In this document: positions 44,996 through 54,146 of the stretch, in pieces
Layout: every line of letters starts with the position of its first letter
How positions within the stretch are numbered: position 1 is the first letter of the stretch
Assembly (NCBI RefSeq): GCF_021440195.1
Contig: NZ_JAJTSZ010000005.1
Coordinates: forward strand, 62,001 to 126,000
DNA length: 64,000 nt
DNA from: Dyadobacter sp. CY356
Lineage (GTDB): Bacteria > Bacteroidota > Bacteroidia > Cytophagales > Spirosomataceae
Direction of reading: 5' to 3'
The notes under the pieces: model-generated
The model's input: the letters and a program-made list of their open reading frames with translations, nothing else
Database searches by the model: none
What the model was told of the DNA's origin: nothing
Position numbers and translations under genes: made by a program

Positions 44996-45748
44996 CTACT
45001 TAGCTCCATTCGCTTTAACTTGTTCACCGGTTTTACCAAAACGACGTTCCGTTTTCTGGTATGCCAAAATTGCCTCATACAGATGTTCCCTGCGGAAATC
45101 AGGCCAAAAAAGGTCTTTATAAAAATACAGCTCCGCATAAGCGAGCTGCCATAACAAAAAATTACTGATCCGGTGATCACCACCCGTACGCAACATCAGA
45201 TCCACCTCAGGACGATCTAGTGTGGAAAGATGTTTATTCAACAAAGTTTCGTTGATTTCTTCCGGCTTTAAAATTCCTTTTTGCACTTCGGCTGCAAGCT
45301 TTTTGGTGGCCTGCACAATATCCCATTTTCCGCTGTATCCCAATGCAAGGATAAGGTTCAGCCCGGTATTTTCACGGGTGATCTCAATCGCTTCTGCGAG
45401 CTGGTTCTGGCAACTTGCAGGAAGACTTTCCATATCTCCGATGGTATCCAGCCGCACATTGTTTTTCAGCATGGTAGGAATTTCATTGCGGATAGACTGG
45501 ACTAACAATTCCATTAAAGCACGGACTTCAAACTGCGGACGAGCCCAGTTCTCGGTAGAAAACGCATAAAGGGTTAGATAGGAAACGCCAAGTTCAGCAC
45601 AACCCTCGGTCACCTCTCTCACTGCCTTAATCGCATTCCGATGGCCGAATACACGTGCCGCTCCCTGGTTCTGCGCCCAACGCCCGTTACCGTCCATGAT
45701 AACGGCAATGTGCTTTGGCAGATTGCCCGAATCAATGAGTTCTTTCAT
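44996..45748 (-). CDS. uppS: Isoprenyl transferase (undecaprenyl diphosphate synthase)
   Basis: This cis-prenyltransferase of 250 residues makes the lipid carrier for peptidoglycan and surface glycans. The N-terminus has IAVIMDGNGRWAQ with the Mg-binding Asp, then FSTENWARP, and the C-terminal RTGGDHRISNFLLWQ. Escherichia coli UppS has Glu198 where this protein has Asp in RTGG-D-HR. The change is conservative, and activity is expected. It is the first gene of the uppS-bamA-ompH-ompH operon. Confidence 0.95.
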   Translation of the reverse strand: MKELIDSGNLPKHIAVIMDGNGRWAQNQGAARVFGHRNAIKAVREVTEGCAELGVSYLTLYAFSTENWARPQFEVRALMELLVQSIRNEIPTMLKNNVRLDTIGDMESLPASCQNQLAEAIEITRENTGLNLILALGYSGKWDIVQATKKLAAEVQKGILKPEEINETLLNKHLSTLDRPEVDLMLRTGGDHRISNFLLWQLAYAELYFYKDLFWPDFRREHLYEAILAYQKTERRFGKTGEQVKANGAK

Positions 45749-46071
45749 TATAGCTGAACTCTTTTAACCTTTTTTAACAAAAACAAACGAACCATTATAC
45801 GCCGATCTTATAAATTCTATTTGATGTTTTTTTTAATCTGACGCGCAATGCATACCATCTGTTCCCATTTGTGTACGCAGTTTGTCACCCAATTGTGTCG
45901 AAAAATTGTAAATTTCAATAACAATAATTTGAGCTCTTAGGATAAAGGTACTGATAAACAGTACATTAAACTAAAAACACAGTCGTCGGATTTTAACAAG
46001 GGCGCAATTTAGGAATAAGTATGGCGTCTTCAAAATCAATATTTTGAACAAGACGCCGTGAAGCAAGGTGA
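45749..46071. other. Gene-free region upstream of uppS
   Basis: These 323 bases hold no credible gene. GTACTG-5-CAGTAC at 45948-45964 is a perfect palindrome that could bind a regulator. A strong hairpin lies near the LytTR gene end (46023-46057). The uppS promoter is expected in the AT-rich part near 45760-45850, but no clear -7 element was found. Confidence 0.5.
46023..46057 (-). terminator. Hairpin downstream of the LytTR gene
   Basis: GGCGTCTT at 46023-46030 pairs with AAGACGCC at 46050-46057, and CAAAAT/ATTTTG extend the stem with a 3-base bulge. No U-tract follows on the minus strand, so termination strength is uncertain. Confidence 0.6.
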
Positions 46072-46854
46072 TTAATTATCAAGAAGATGACGGATGACTT
46101 CGGTATAAGTGCTTCCGCTTTGCAGTTGAGAGACTTTCCTGTCGCGCATTACGACCAGATATTTGCCATTAAAATGTTTCTGAATTTCTTTGATATGGTG
46201 CGAATTAACAATGCCTCCCCGGCTGATGCGCAGGTAGTGAGCAGGTAATTTTTCTTCCAGCGATGTGAGTGTATAGTTTAAAAGATATTTTTGTCCGTCC
46301 AGGGTGTTCAGAAAAACATATTTCTCCTCCGCTTCAAAATGCGTAATTTCTGTCAACGGAATCAATAAAATGCGATCTCCCGACTTTACCGACAATGAAA
46401 ATATCTCCTTTTTAGGTTTCATTTCTTCCAGCAACCTGAGCAGATTATCAGAATAAGGATTTTTACTTTCTCCCGTTTTAAAACCTGCATTCAGGATATT
46501 CCTGATTTTATCGATCGTTTTCAGAAGCCGTTCGTTTTCAACAGGTTTCAACAAATAATCAACAGAATTTTCCTCAAAAGCTCTGATTGCATACTGATCA
46601 TATGCGGTGGAAAAAACGACCAATGGCATTTTGGTTAGTTTTGCCAGCATTTCAAAACCATTCAAAAGCGGCATTTCTATATCCAGAAATATTACTTCCG
46701 GATTGTGTTTGTCAATTTCCACCAAACCCTCTGCCCCGTTTCTTGCTTCTGAAACAATGACAAAAGTATCCTGATGTTTTTCCAATAATCTTCTCAACCT
46801 GCTTAATGCAAGCGGCTCATCATCAATCAATATTGTTTTTAGAGGAAATGTCAT
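46072..46854 (-). CDS. LytTR family response regulator
   Basis: This 260-residue response regulator has a receiver domain (acidic pair D11-D12, phospho-acceptor D58 in FLDIEMP, Lys in LLKPV) and a C-terminal LytTR DNA-binding domain (residues ~150-255, including FEAEEKYVFLNT and RISRGGIVNSHHI). LytTR proteins bind short direct repeats. It is directly downstream of the histidine kinase gene, 71 bases away, and is its expected partner. Targets are unknown. Confidence 0.95.
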   Translation of the reverse strand: MTFPLKTILIDDEPLALSRLRRLLEKHQDTFVIVSEARNGAEGLVEIDKHNPEVIFLDIEMPLLNGFEMLAKLTKMPLVVFSTAYDQYAIRAFEENSVDYLLKPVENERLLKTIDKIRNILNAGFKTGESKNPYSDNLLRLLEEMKPKKEIFSLSVKSGDRILLIPLTEITHFEAEEKYVFLNTLDGQKYLLNYTLTSLEEKLPAHYLRISRGGIVNSHHIKEIQKHFNGKYLVVMRDRKVSQLQSGSTYTEVIRHLLDN

Positions 46855-46925
46855 TTCAGATTATTTTTTTGTGATGAAATCTCTGCAGAGTTTTCAATTA
46901 TTTTATATCAATTTAAACCGGTAAA

Positions 46926-48362
46926 CTACTTCACCTTCTCTTCACTAGCCTGAATAGCAGATTTTCGGATTGAAATATTAACGGATTTTATTGGTTTATT
47001 ATGAAGTTCAATGGCAGCATCTTCGCTGTATAATAATTTCAGTTTGTCCTGGATACTGCGGATACCGTAACCTGCTCCCATGGTATCAGAAAAAAGCGGT
47101 CCGTTGTCATGAACGCAAAGGTGAAGCCATCCATCTTCTTCGTAAATTTTTACAATAATTCTCCCCTGGTCGGCCAGTTTGGCAATACCATGTTTGATCG
47201 CGTTTTCAACAATCGGCTGGAGGATAAATTTCGGAACCAGAAGACTATTCAGTTCCGGGTCTGTTACTTCCACACCAAACTGCAGCCGATCACCAAATCT
47301 GACTTTTTCAACCTGAAGATAAGTATGCACCATTTCCAGTTCGTTTTTAATGCTGTCAAAATAGTCATTATTTTTCCTGCCCGTTGTATACCGAAATAGC
47401 TTTGACAATAATAAAGTCATTTCCTCCGCCTTATCCGGATCTTCGTGCACGAGACTTGCGATACTATTCAGGGCGTTGTATAAAAAGTGCGGATTAATGC
47501 GTGCCTGCAATGCGTCCAGCTCTGCCCTGGTTTTCAATTTTTCAAGATTCAAAAGCTGATATTCCTGCTCGGAGATCTTTCTGGACAGTTGCCTACCCTG
47601 ACGATTCAGATAATAAAATACGTTTGCTATGATCAAGGGGCCAATTGCGTAATAAAACCAGACACCATTTTGCCTTGCCTGCTGTGGTGATTCGGCCGCC
47701 AGGGCTTTGAATATCTTTTGCCCGAACGCGAAGAACATACCAACATTAATTCCTAAAAAAACAAGCGTTACAACTGCACTCAGGGCAAGATGCCGTAAAA
47801 AAACTTTTTCAATCATCGAATCGAGCCATATTGCCATATTTTGAGCAATGAGCACTACTGCCACTCCGCTAACAATATTTTGAGCAATCAGATATTTATT
47901 CAGCTGCACCTGTACAGGATTGGATGTGTATAAAATTTCCAGTGTGAAATAAATGATCGCGCTTGTTCCATAAAGCATCAAGGCACCAATGATAATGGCG
48001 ACCAGCGTTCCAAGCCAGCTTTGGCTCTGGATCAATCCGATCAATTTAAAATCCTGCCATTTGAATGATTTGCCCTGGGAGGAAAAACTGAAATTGGCAC
48101 CTTCGATTTTAGCCCCGGTCATGTCTGCATCTGTCAGACTGCTGAAACTTAAATCGGCGTTGGTAAGATCCGCATTTCTAAAGGTTGCATTTTCCAGGGA
48201 AGCAAAACGTATTTTTGCACCACGAAGATTAGAGCCGTCAAAATTTATTCCTTCCAGACTTGAAAAGCTAAAATCCGCTCCTTCCAGATTCATGTTACTG
48301 AAATCCCTGCCTTCCAGCGAAGTTCCATTCATGCGGAGCGGTTTCTTTTTGGTTTCTTCCAT
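46926..48362 (-). CDS. LytS-type histidine kinase with N-terminal pentapeptide-repeat domain
   Basis: This 478-residue kinase begins with 17 uninterrupted pentapeptides (residues 12-96) of the A(D/N)LxX type (EGADF, RNADL, TNADL, TGAKI), enough for about four coils of a beta-helix. Four predicted membrane helices follow (~107-250), then a coiled coil. The LytS/YehU-type kinase domain has H292 in NPHFLYNALN and an ATPase N-box VENAIKHG. It pairs with the LytTR regulator downstream. The pentapeptide domain precedes the first membrane helix without a signal peptide, so it is probably cytoplasmic. Its ligand is unknown. Confidence 0.92.
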   Translation of the reverse strand: MEETKKKPLRMNGTSLEGRDFSNMNLEGADFSFSSLEGINFDGSNLRGAKIRFASLENATFRNADLTNADLSFSSLTDADMTGAKIEGANFSFSSQGKSFKWQDFKLIGLIQSQSWLGTLVAIIIGALMLYGTSAIIYFTLEILYTSNPVQVQLNKYLIAQNIVSGVAVVLIAQNMAIWLDSMIEKVFLRHLALSAVVTLVFLGINVGMFFAFGQKIFKALAAESPQQARQNGVWFYYAIGPLIIANVFYYLNRQGRQLSRKISEQEYQLLNLEKLKTRAELDALQARINPHFLYNALNSIASLVHEDPDKAEEMTLLLSKLFRYTTGRKNNDYFDSIKNELEMVHTYLQVEKVRFGDRLQFGVEVTDPELNSLLVPKFILQPIVENAIKHGIAKLADQGRIIVKIYEEDGWLHLCVHDNGPLFSDTMGAGYGIRSIQDKLKLLYSEDAAIELHNKPIKSVNISIRKSAIQASEEKVK

Positions 48363-48439
48363 CAGTAATTATATGATAAATCTTCATTTCAAAGGATACA
48401 TTTCCAAGTTATATCCGGTAAAGAATATAAAATAAAAAA

Positions 48440-48492
48440 CCTCATGGCTAACAGAATGTGTTTTTGATAACACAAAGCTATTAGCCATGAGG
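48440..48492 (-). terminator. Terminator of the DUF1080 gene (nested stem)
   Basis: CCTCATGGCTAA at 48440-48451 pairs with TTAGCCATGAGG at 48481-48492. A second stem, GTGTT/AACAC, sits in the loop. A T-rich stretch follows on the minus strand, just upstream of the kinase gene. Confidence 0.85.
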
Positions 48493-48583
48493 CCGTTTTC
48501 TTATCTATTTCCGATGAACTGCGGATTAATGCAGCATGAACTTCGAAACTTTGGAAATGAAAGTAAATTCAGAATGCTGATTT

Positions 48584-49219
48584 TTACAATTCTTCAAGAA
48601 GAATATCTTTCCAACGTACTTTAATTCCACCGCCCGAGTGAATTTGCAGCGCGATTGATCCGTCTCCGGCACCAATTTTTGCATCTTCAAAATCAACCAT
48701 ATCATGGCCGTTCAACCAGGTTTGTACTTTTGGGCCATTTACACGGATGCGCAATGTATTCCACTCACCCATTTTCAGAAACCCTTCTTTTTCGTCGGGA
48801 ATTTTCTGCAACCATTCACGACCGTAAGATTCGTAAACTCCTCCGGTATCGTGGTTTGGCGGTGCAACCTCAACCTGCCAGCCAGAAACCTTCGTTCCAT
48901 CCACAGTTGATCTGAAAAAAACGCCGCTGTTTCCGTTTGCTTCCTGTTTGAATTTCAGTGTCAGGTCAAAATTTTTGTAAAACTTGTCCGTTGTTAAGTA
49001 ACCGTATTCCTTGTCAGGACCGCTTTCGCAGATTAACTCGCCTTTTTCAGCATACCATTTTTCGGTACCGTTGATTTTCCAGCCTGTTAAATCTTTACCG
49101 TTAAACAGCTTTACCGCTTTCTTTTCCGGCGCATTTACATCGTCCTTCGTTGCTAAAAAAGCAGAACTGGTAAACAAAATCACTGCACATAATGCAGTCA
49201 GAAATTTAAATTTTAACAT
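48584..49219 (-). CDS. DUF1080 secreted protein (3-keto-disaccharide hydrolase family)
   Basis: This 211-residue protein has a signal peptide (MLKFKFLTALCAVILFTSSAFLA), then a concanavalin-like beta-sandwich typical of DUF1080: LFNGKDLTGWKINGTEKW, GVFFRSTVDG, GVYESYGREWL, EWNTLRIRVNG, and the closing GGGIKVRWKDILLEEL. Family members are linked to 3-keto-glycoside breakdown in Bacteroidota. The ATG at 49219 opens the signal peptide. It is a single gene, terminated before the kinase. Confidence 0.92.
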   Translation of the reverse strand: MLKFKFLTALCAVILFTSSAFLATKDDVNAPEKKAVKLFNGKDLTGWKINGTEKWYAEKGELICESGPDKEYGYLTTDKFYKNFDLTLKFKQEANGNSGVFFRSTVDGTKVSGWQVEVAPPNHDTGGVYESYGREWLQKIPDEKEGFLKMGEWNTLRIRVNGPKVQTWLNGHDMVDFEDAKIGAGDGSIALQIHSGGGIKVRWKDILLEEL

Positions 49220-49313
49220 CTTGTTTTTGGGATTAGGATAAAAAAAATTAGTTTTAAAATTCACCAAACTACTATTTACATTAGTTTTACAAAAATTAAA
49301 CTGAACCGAAGCT

Positions 49314-49835
49314 ATGAAAAAAAATAACTTTATAAGTCGTTACGCGGCATTTTTTTTGATTGTTACATTATTTGGCGGAATAGTGACATCCTGTACCGAA
49401 AAAGATAGCGACATTGTAAAGCCTAAAACAATTACGGATGTAATTCTTCAAAACAGCGAATTTTCAACGTTACGCGAAATAATTCTGGCGAACGATTTGG
49501 GTGATGCATTGAGAACTGAAAACATTACATTATTTGCTCCTAACAATGCAGCATTTTTAAATTCCAAAATTACAAGTGCTCAAATCAATGCAATGCCTAA
49601 GGATTCGATAAGAGCTTTTGTTTATAGACACATACTTAAACAAAATCTTACTTTTGAGTCATTGAAGGTTCAAAAATATCCAACCATTTTGAAAGGTGAT
49701 AGTATTGTAGTGACACAAGCCTCAGCAGATGCGCCACTCCAACTAAATAAACTTGCATACGTAATAACTAAAAATGTCAATGCTGACAATGGCTCGATTC
49801 AGGTTGTTGACCACAGCTTGAAAAATATCAAATAA
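49314..49835 (+). CDS. Fasciclin-domain lipoprotein
   Basis: This 173-residue protein has a lipoprotein signal with cysteine in FGGIVTSCTEKD. A single FAS1 domain follows: FSTLREIILANDLGDALRTENITLFAPNNAAF, then RAFVYRHIL and a C-terminal GSIQVVDHSL. FAS1 domains mediate adhesion in other organisms. Divergent from DUF1080, and closed by a strong terminator. Confidence 0.92.
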   Translation: MKKNNFISRYAAFFLIVTLFGGIVTSCTEKDSDIVKPKTITDVILQNSEFSTLREIILANDLGDALRTENITLFAPNNAAFLNSKITSAQINAMPKDSIRAFVYRHILKQNLTFESLKVQKYPTILKGDSIVVTQASADAPLQLNKLAYVITKNVNADNGSIQVVDHSLKNIK

Positions 49836-49846
49836 TACAATCTTCC

Positions 49847-49895
49847 AAAATAAAAGCGGGCCTGATGTTTGAAACATCAGGCCCGCTTTTATTTT
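49847..49895. terminator. Bidirectional terminator, fasciclin / ndk
   Basis: Arms 49847-49870 and 49872-49895 form an almost perfect 24-bp stem. A- and T-rich ends suit both convergent genes. Confidence 0.95.
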
Positions 49896-49909
49896 ACAAT
49901 ACCAGTTCA

Positions 49910-50329
49910 TTAAAACTGCTCCGTATGAGCAAAAAAGAAACTACCTTCTATTACAGCATTCTCATCAGAATCAGAACCATGGATTGCGTTTGCCTCAATT
50001 GATTTTGCAAACAATTTACGGATCGTTCCATCTTCAGCATTGGCAGGATTGGTAGCACCAATCAGTGTACGGAAATCCGCAACTGCATTTTCCTTTTCAA
50101 GAATAATAGGCACGATCGGTCCTGATGACATGTAAGCACATAAATCGTTATAAAAAGGACGCTCTTTATGTACTGCGTAAAATTCACCCGCACGTTCCGG
50201 AGTCATTTGTGTTTTCTTCAAAGCTACAACACGGAATCCGGCAGCCTCAATCATTTTGATAATAGCACCTGAATTTCCGTCTAATACGGCATCAGGCTTA
50301 ATCATCGTGAAGGTCTTATTGGTTGACAT
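49910..50329 (-). CDS. ndk: Nucleoside-diphosphate kinase
   Basis: Ndk balances nucleoside triphosphate pools by phosphotransfer from ATP. The 139-residue protein starts [10 protein letters not shown], and the phospho-histidine lies in NAIHGSDS near residue 117. Length is standard. It is transcribed alone and convergent with the fasciclin gene. Confidence 0.97.
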   Translation of the reverse strand: MSTNKTFTMIKPDAVLDGNSGAIIKMIEAAGFRVVALKKTQMTPERAGEFYAVHKERPFYNDLCAYMSSGPIVPIILEKENAVADFRTLIGATNPANAEDGTIRKLFAKSIEANAIHGSDSDENAVIEGSFFFAHTEQF

Positions 50330-50478
50330 ACAGTTTGCTAAAATTTATTTTGATGCAAAACTACAATTTTCATTTTATATAGTCATCAAATCTGCCCGGA
50401 ACCTCATTTTCAGGCAAAAACATTCACTACTGATTAAGCCTTTCGTTGTCAACATTAAACAAATCCCAACAGTTTTGT

Positions 50479-50486
50479 TAATTTTG
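50479..50486 (+). promoter_or_regulatory. -7 element upstream of nrnA
   Basis: TAATTTTG matches TAnnTTTG, about 45 bases before the GTG start of nrnA. A -33 element at the proper spacing is not clear. Confidence 0.35.
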
Positions 50487-50531
50487 TCATCGAATTGCCG
50501 GGTCCAAATTTTCTTTTTGAATTAAATAACT

Positions 50532-51566
50532 GTGAATCAAACTGTTGAAGAGCTAGTAGCTTTTCTATCTACTCCTCAAAAAATCATCATCACGATGCAT
50601 AGAGATCCTGACGCAGATGCGCTGGGTTCTTCGCTTGGATGGGCAAGTTATTTATCTAAAAAAGGACATACTGTAACCGTTATCAGCCCGACAGATTATG
50701 CTGCAAACCTTCGCTGGCTTCCTGGCATGAGCGAAGTTCTGGTATATGAAAAGTCTGGTGAGCAAGGAAAATGCAAAAGAAAAATTGATGAGGCCACGCT
50801 GATATGCTGTCTTGATTTTTCAGCACTGTCCCGTTTGAAAGATCTTGGAAAAGTAGTTTTGGATGCAAAAGCACCTAAATTGCTGATTGATCATCACTTG
50901 GAACCAGAACATTTTGCAAAATGGATGGTCTGGGATACGACGGCCGCCGCAACAGCTCAGCTTGTTTATGCGTTAATAAAAAAAATTGAAGGTGATGTTC
51001 CGACCACATCGGTTTTTGACATAGCGATGGCAGAAAACCTTTATGCAGGAATAATGACTGATACAGGTTCTTTCAAACATGGGAATGTAACGCCGGCAGT
51101 TCATCTGGCGATTGCAGATCTTATGCTGACAGGATTTGACACGAGCCGCGTGCACAGATTGATTTATGACAATTCGCCGCTATCCCGTTTACAATTTCTG
51201 GGATATGTTTTGTCTCAAAAATTAATTGTTCTGCCTGAATACCGTACAGCTTATATGGTGCTGACCGATGCAGAACTTGCCCGATTTAATTCAAGTCCGG
51301 GTGAGACGGAAGGTATCGTCAATTACGGTTTGCAGGTCGAAAACGTCGTGATGTCTGCATTGTTCATTGAAAGAAAAGGAGAAATAAAAATTTCTTTCCG
51401 CTCGGTAGGCGACTTTTCAGTTCGTGAGGTTTCGAGTACTTATTTCAGTGGAGGCGGACACAAAAATGCATCAGGCGGAAGAACTGAGCTTTCTATTAAC
51501 GATACTGTTGATCTGTTTTTATCCATACTTCCTAAATACAAAGAAGAATTACTGAAAGTTGATTAA
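50532..51566 (+). CDS. nrnA: DHH-family oligoribonuclease / pAp phosphatase
   Basis: NrnA-type enzymes degrade short oligoribonucleotides and dephosphorylate 3'-phosphoadenosine 5'-phosphate. The 344-residue protein has the DHH motif (HRDPDADALGSSLG, CLDFSA, IDHHLEPE) and the C-terminal DHHA1 site FSGGGHKNASGG. Start is GTG at 50532, preceded by an AT-rich leader. Codirectional with the FKBP gene, 57 bases downstream. Confidence 0.94.
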   Translation: MNQTVEELVAFLSTPQKIIITMHRDPDADALGSSLGWASYLSKKGHTVTVISPTDYAANLRWLPGMSEVLVYEKSGEQGKCKRKIDEATLICCLDFSALSRLKDLGKVVLDAKAPKLLIDHHLEPEHFAKWMVWDTTAAATAQLVYALIKKIEGDVPTTSVFDIAMAENLYAGIMTDTGSFKHGNVTPAVHLAIADLMLTGFDTSRVHRLIYDNSPLSRLQFLGYVLSQKLIVLPEYRTAYMVLTDAELARFNSSPGETEGIVNYGLQVENVVMSALFIERKGEIKISFRSVGDFSVREVSSTYFSGGGHKNASGGRTELSINDTVDLFLSILPKYKEELLKVD

Positions 51567-51623
51567 TCTCAAAATACAAATAATATAACATTCACATAAA
51601 TATTTTTTAATTAATACAATCCA

Positions 51624-52529
51624 ATGAATCTTAAATCAATCGGTTATGTACTAGGCATAGCTATTCTCGCCACAGCTTGCGACAAGTATAAGACAAAAGT
51701 TACTGAAAGTGGTCTGAAGTATCAGATTTTCGAGCACGATGATGCTGCCCGGAAAGCAAAACTTGGTGATATCATGTCATTCCACCTGGTTCTTAAAAAC
51801 GGAGCTGACTCAACGCTACGTGATACTTACAAAGATAAAACTCCTGTAAAACTGGTTCTTCAGGCTCCTCCTTTTAAAGGAAGTTTCGAAGAAGGTTTGG
51901 CTATGCTTGCAGCCGGCGACAGCGCGAAATTCTTCATTAATGCAGATACACTTTTTGCAAAAATGATGCAGCCTTTGCCTCCAATGATCAAAAAAGGTTC
52001 AGAAATTACTTTTACAGTTAAAGTTTTGAGCGTTCTTACGTCTGAGGAATTCCAGAAACAACAGTCAGAAGCTGGTGTTAAACAGAAAGCAGTTGACGAA
52101 AAAGTGATCCAGGATTATCTTACAAAAAATAACCTGACTGCAAAAGCACAGCATACGGCTTCTGGTCTGTATTATGTTGATGATGTTGTTGGAACCGGCG
52201 AAGCTCCTACACAAGGCGATAACGTGAAAGTTCACTACACTGGTAAACTTTTGGACGGAAAAGTATTTGACAGTTCTAAAAATGCAGGAAAACCAATTGA
52301 CTTCCAGGTTGGCGTTGGTATGGTTATCCCAGGTTGGGAAGAAGGAATTATGTCGATGAAAAAAGGCGGAAAACGCACTTTGATCATTCCCTCAGGATTA
52401 GCTTACGGTGTAGACGGATCACCAGGTGCAATTCCGGGAAATTCAGTATTGCTGTTTGATGTTGAATTGATCGACTTTACAAAAGGTGCTAAACCGGCAA
52501 CACCTCCAATGCCTGCTCCAACGAGATAA
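51624..52529 (+). CDS. FKBP-type peptidyl-prolyl isomerase lipoprotein, two FKBP-like domains
   Basis: This 301-residue protein has a lipobox LATAC (lipid cysteine C19). The first ~120 residues form a degenerate FKBP-like domain (FHLVLKNGADS, EGLAMLAAGDSAKFFI). The second, at residues ~190-290, is canonical: VKVHYTGKLLDGKVFDSS, VIPGWEEGIMSMKKGGKR, LAYGVDGSPGAIPGNS. Prolyl isomerization of exported proteins is likely, with catalysis by the second domain only. A Pro-rich tail (PPMPAP) ends the protein. Confidence 0.93.
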   Translation: MNLKSIGYVLGIAILATACDKYKTKVTESGLKYQIFEHDDAARKAKLGDIMSFHLVLKNGADSTLRDTYKDKTPVKLVLQAPPFKGSFEEGLAMLAAGDSAKFFINADTLFAKMMQPLPPMIKKGSEITFTVKVLSVLTSEEFQKQQSEAGVKQKAVDEKVIQDYLTKNNLTAKAQHTASGLYYVDDVVGTGEAPTQGDNVKVHYTGKLLDGKVFDSSKNAGKPIDFQVGVGMVIPGWEEGIMSMKKGGKRTLIIPSGLAYGVDGSPGAIPGNSVLLFDVELIDFTKGAKPATPPMPAPTR

Positions 52530-52554
52530 TTCGGGTAAGGATAGAAAATAATAG

Positions 52555-52585
52555 ACGGCTGCTTCTTCTGAAGTGGCCGTTTTTT
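52555..52585 (+). terminator. Terminator after the FKBP gene
   Basis: ACGGC at 52555-52559 pairs with GCCGT at 52576-52580, with an inner CTTC/GAAG stem and a symmetric tg/tg internal loop. Six T residues follow. Confidence 0.85.
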
Positions 52586-52625
52586 GTTAAACTGCATTTT
52601 CAAACCATTCTTATAAAAACACATA

Positions 52626-53207
52626 ATGAAACTCTGTTTTGCAACCAATAATCAGCATAAACTGGAAGAAGTACAGGCGATGCTTGGAGATTCTTTTATT
52701 TTAACCACATTAAAAGAAATTGGCTGCGAAGAAGAAATCCCCGAAACGCACGATACCATTCCTGAAAACTCTTACGAAAAGGCTGAATTTGTCTGGAATA
52801 ACTACGCAGTAAATTGTTTTGCTGATGACTCCGGACTTGAAATTGAGGCATTGGACGGCGCACCCGGCGTGCATTCTGCCTACTATGCGGGCCCTCAGCG
52901 CGATGCTGACGATAATATGGATCTTGTTATCAAAAACATGACGGGTAAAGATAATTTCAATGCAAGGTTTGTGGCAGTGATCACACTTGTCCTCGATGGA
53001 AAATTTTACCAGTTTGACGGGGAAATAAAAGGGAAAATTATTTTGGAAAAACGCGGAACCTATGGCTTCGGCTACAATCCGATTTTTATTCCCGAAGGCC
53101 ATAACCGCACATTTGCTGAAATGACAATGGAAGAAAAGGGCGGTCTCAGCCACCGCGCCAGAGCTTTTGCCAAACTGGAAGAATTTTTAAAAAATTACAC
53201 GATATAA
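52626..53207 (+). CDS. rdgB: XTP/dITP diphosphohydrolase (RdgB/HAM1)
   Basis: RdgB removes non-canonical purine nucleotides such as dITP and XTP from the pool. The 193-residue protein has FATNNQHKLEEV, the catalytic FADDSGLEIEALDGAPG, GFGYNPIFIPEG and SHRARA. Length and motifs match the family. The PPK2 gene starts 31 bases after it. Confidence 0.96.
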   Translation: MKLCFATNNQHKLEEVQAMLGDSFILTTLKEIGCEEEIPETHDTIPENSYEKAEFVWNNYAVNCFADDSGLEIEALDGAPGVHSAYYAGPQRDADDNMDLVIKNMTGKDNFNARFVAVITLVLDGKFYQFDGEIKGKIILEKRGTYGFGYNPIFIPEGHNRTFAEMTMEEKGGLSHRARAFAKLEEFLKNYTI

Positions 53208-53237
53208 ATTCATCTGATTAACTAAAATCCCTAAAAT

Positions 53238-54128
53238 ATGTCGCACTTCAAGTCGAGCGAATTCCGCGTTGACGGCACAGAAAAATTTGATATCAAAAAA
53301 GCGAATACTAGCTTTAAGGATATCTATGACGATAAGGACGAATATGAATTGATGCTCGCTGATTTTGTCAAGGAAATGGACGAATTGCAGAGTAAAATGT
53401 ATGCGCACAACCGTTACGGACTGCTCATAATTTTTCAGGCTATGGATGCTGCGGGAAAAGACGGAACAATCAAACACGTGCTCGCTGGTGTAAATCCCGT
53501 AGGTGTTAAAATTCACTCCTTTAAAAGACCATCAGAAACTGAACTTGGCCACGATTTTCTCTGGAGAACGAATAACTTACTGCCTCAGCGTGGTACAATT
53601 ACAATTTTCAACCGCAGTTATTACGAAGAAGTACTGGTTGTGAAAGTTGATCCGACCATCCTGACAAATTCACAGAGACTGCCGGTGGAATTGACTCAGG
53701 ATATGGATAAATTGTGGGATCAGCGTTATTCTGATATTAAAAATCTTGAAAAATACCTGTATCGTAACGGAATTCGCGTAATCAAGTTTTTCCTGAACGT
53801 TTCAAAAAAAGAACAGGCTGAACGCCTGATTGAACGGATTGAAGATCCAAATAAAAACTGGAAATTTGAGGAGCAGGACGTTAAAGTCCGCGATCACTGG
53901 GACGAATATATGGAGGCATATCAGGAAGCTATCAATGAAACAGCAACAAAAAAATCGCCCTGGTTTGTTGTTCCGGCTGATGACAAAAAGAATATGCGAC
54001 TAATTGTGGGTAGTATAATTATTGAAGAATTGAAAAAAATGGATATGGATTATCCAGAAGTCAGTCCTGCAAGAGCAGAAGAGCTGCAACGTTTTATTGA
54101 GATAATTAAAAATCAGAACGAGGTGTAA
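53238..54128 (+). CDS. ppk2: Polyphosphate kinase 2
   Basis: PPK2 transfers phosphate between polyphosphate and nucleotides. The 296-residue protein has Walker A QAMDAAGKDGT, the Walker B region TIFNRSYYEEVLV, and the lid helix SKKEQAERLIERIEDP. Short, one-domain PPK2 enzymes are usually class I (phosphorylating NDP) or class III (NMP and NDP); the class cannot be fixed here. It probably shares a transcript with rdgB, and ends at a strong terminator. Confidence 0.94.
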   Translation: MSHFKSSEFRVDGTEKFDIKKANTSFKDIYDDKDEYELMLADFVKEMDELQSKMYAHNRYGLLIIFQAMDAAGKDGTIKHVLAGVNPVGVKIHSFKRPSETELGHDFLWRTNNLLPQRGTITIFNRSYYEEVLVVKVDPTILTNSQRLPVELTQDMDKLWDQRYSDIKNLEKYLYRNGIRVIKFFLNVSKKEQAERLIERIEDPNKNWKFEEQDVKVRDHWDEYMEAYQEAINETATKKSPWFVVPADDKKNMRLIVGSIIIEELKKMDMDYPEVSPARAEELQRFIEIIKNQNEV

Positions 54129-54146
54129 TTAATGCTTTTATATAAC

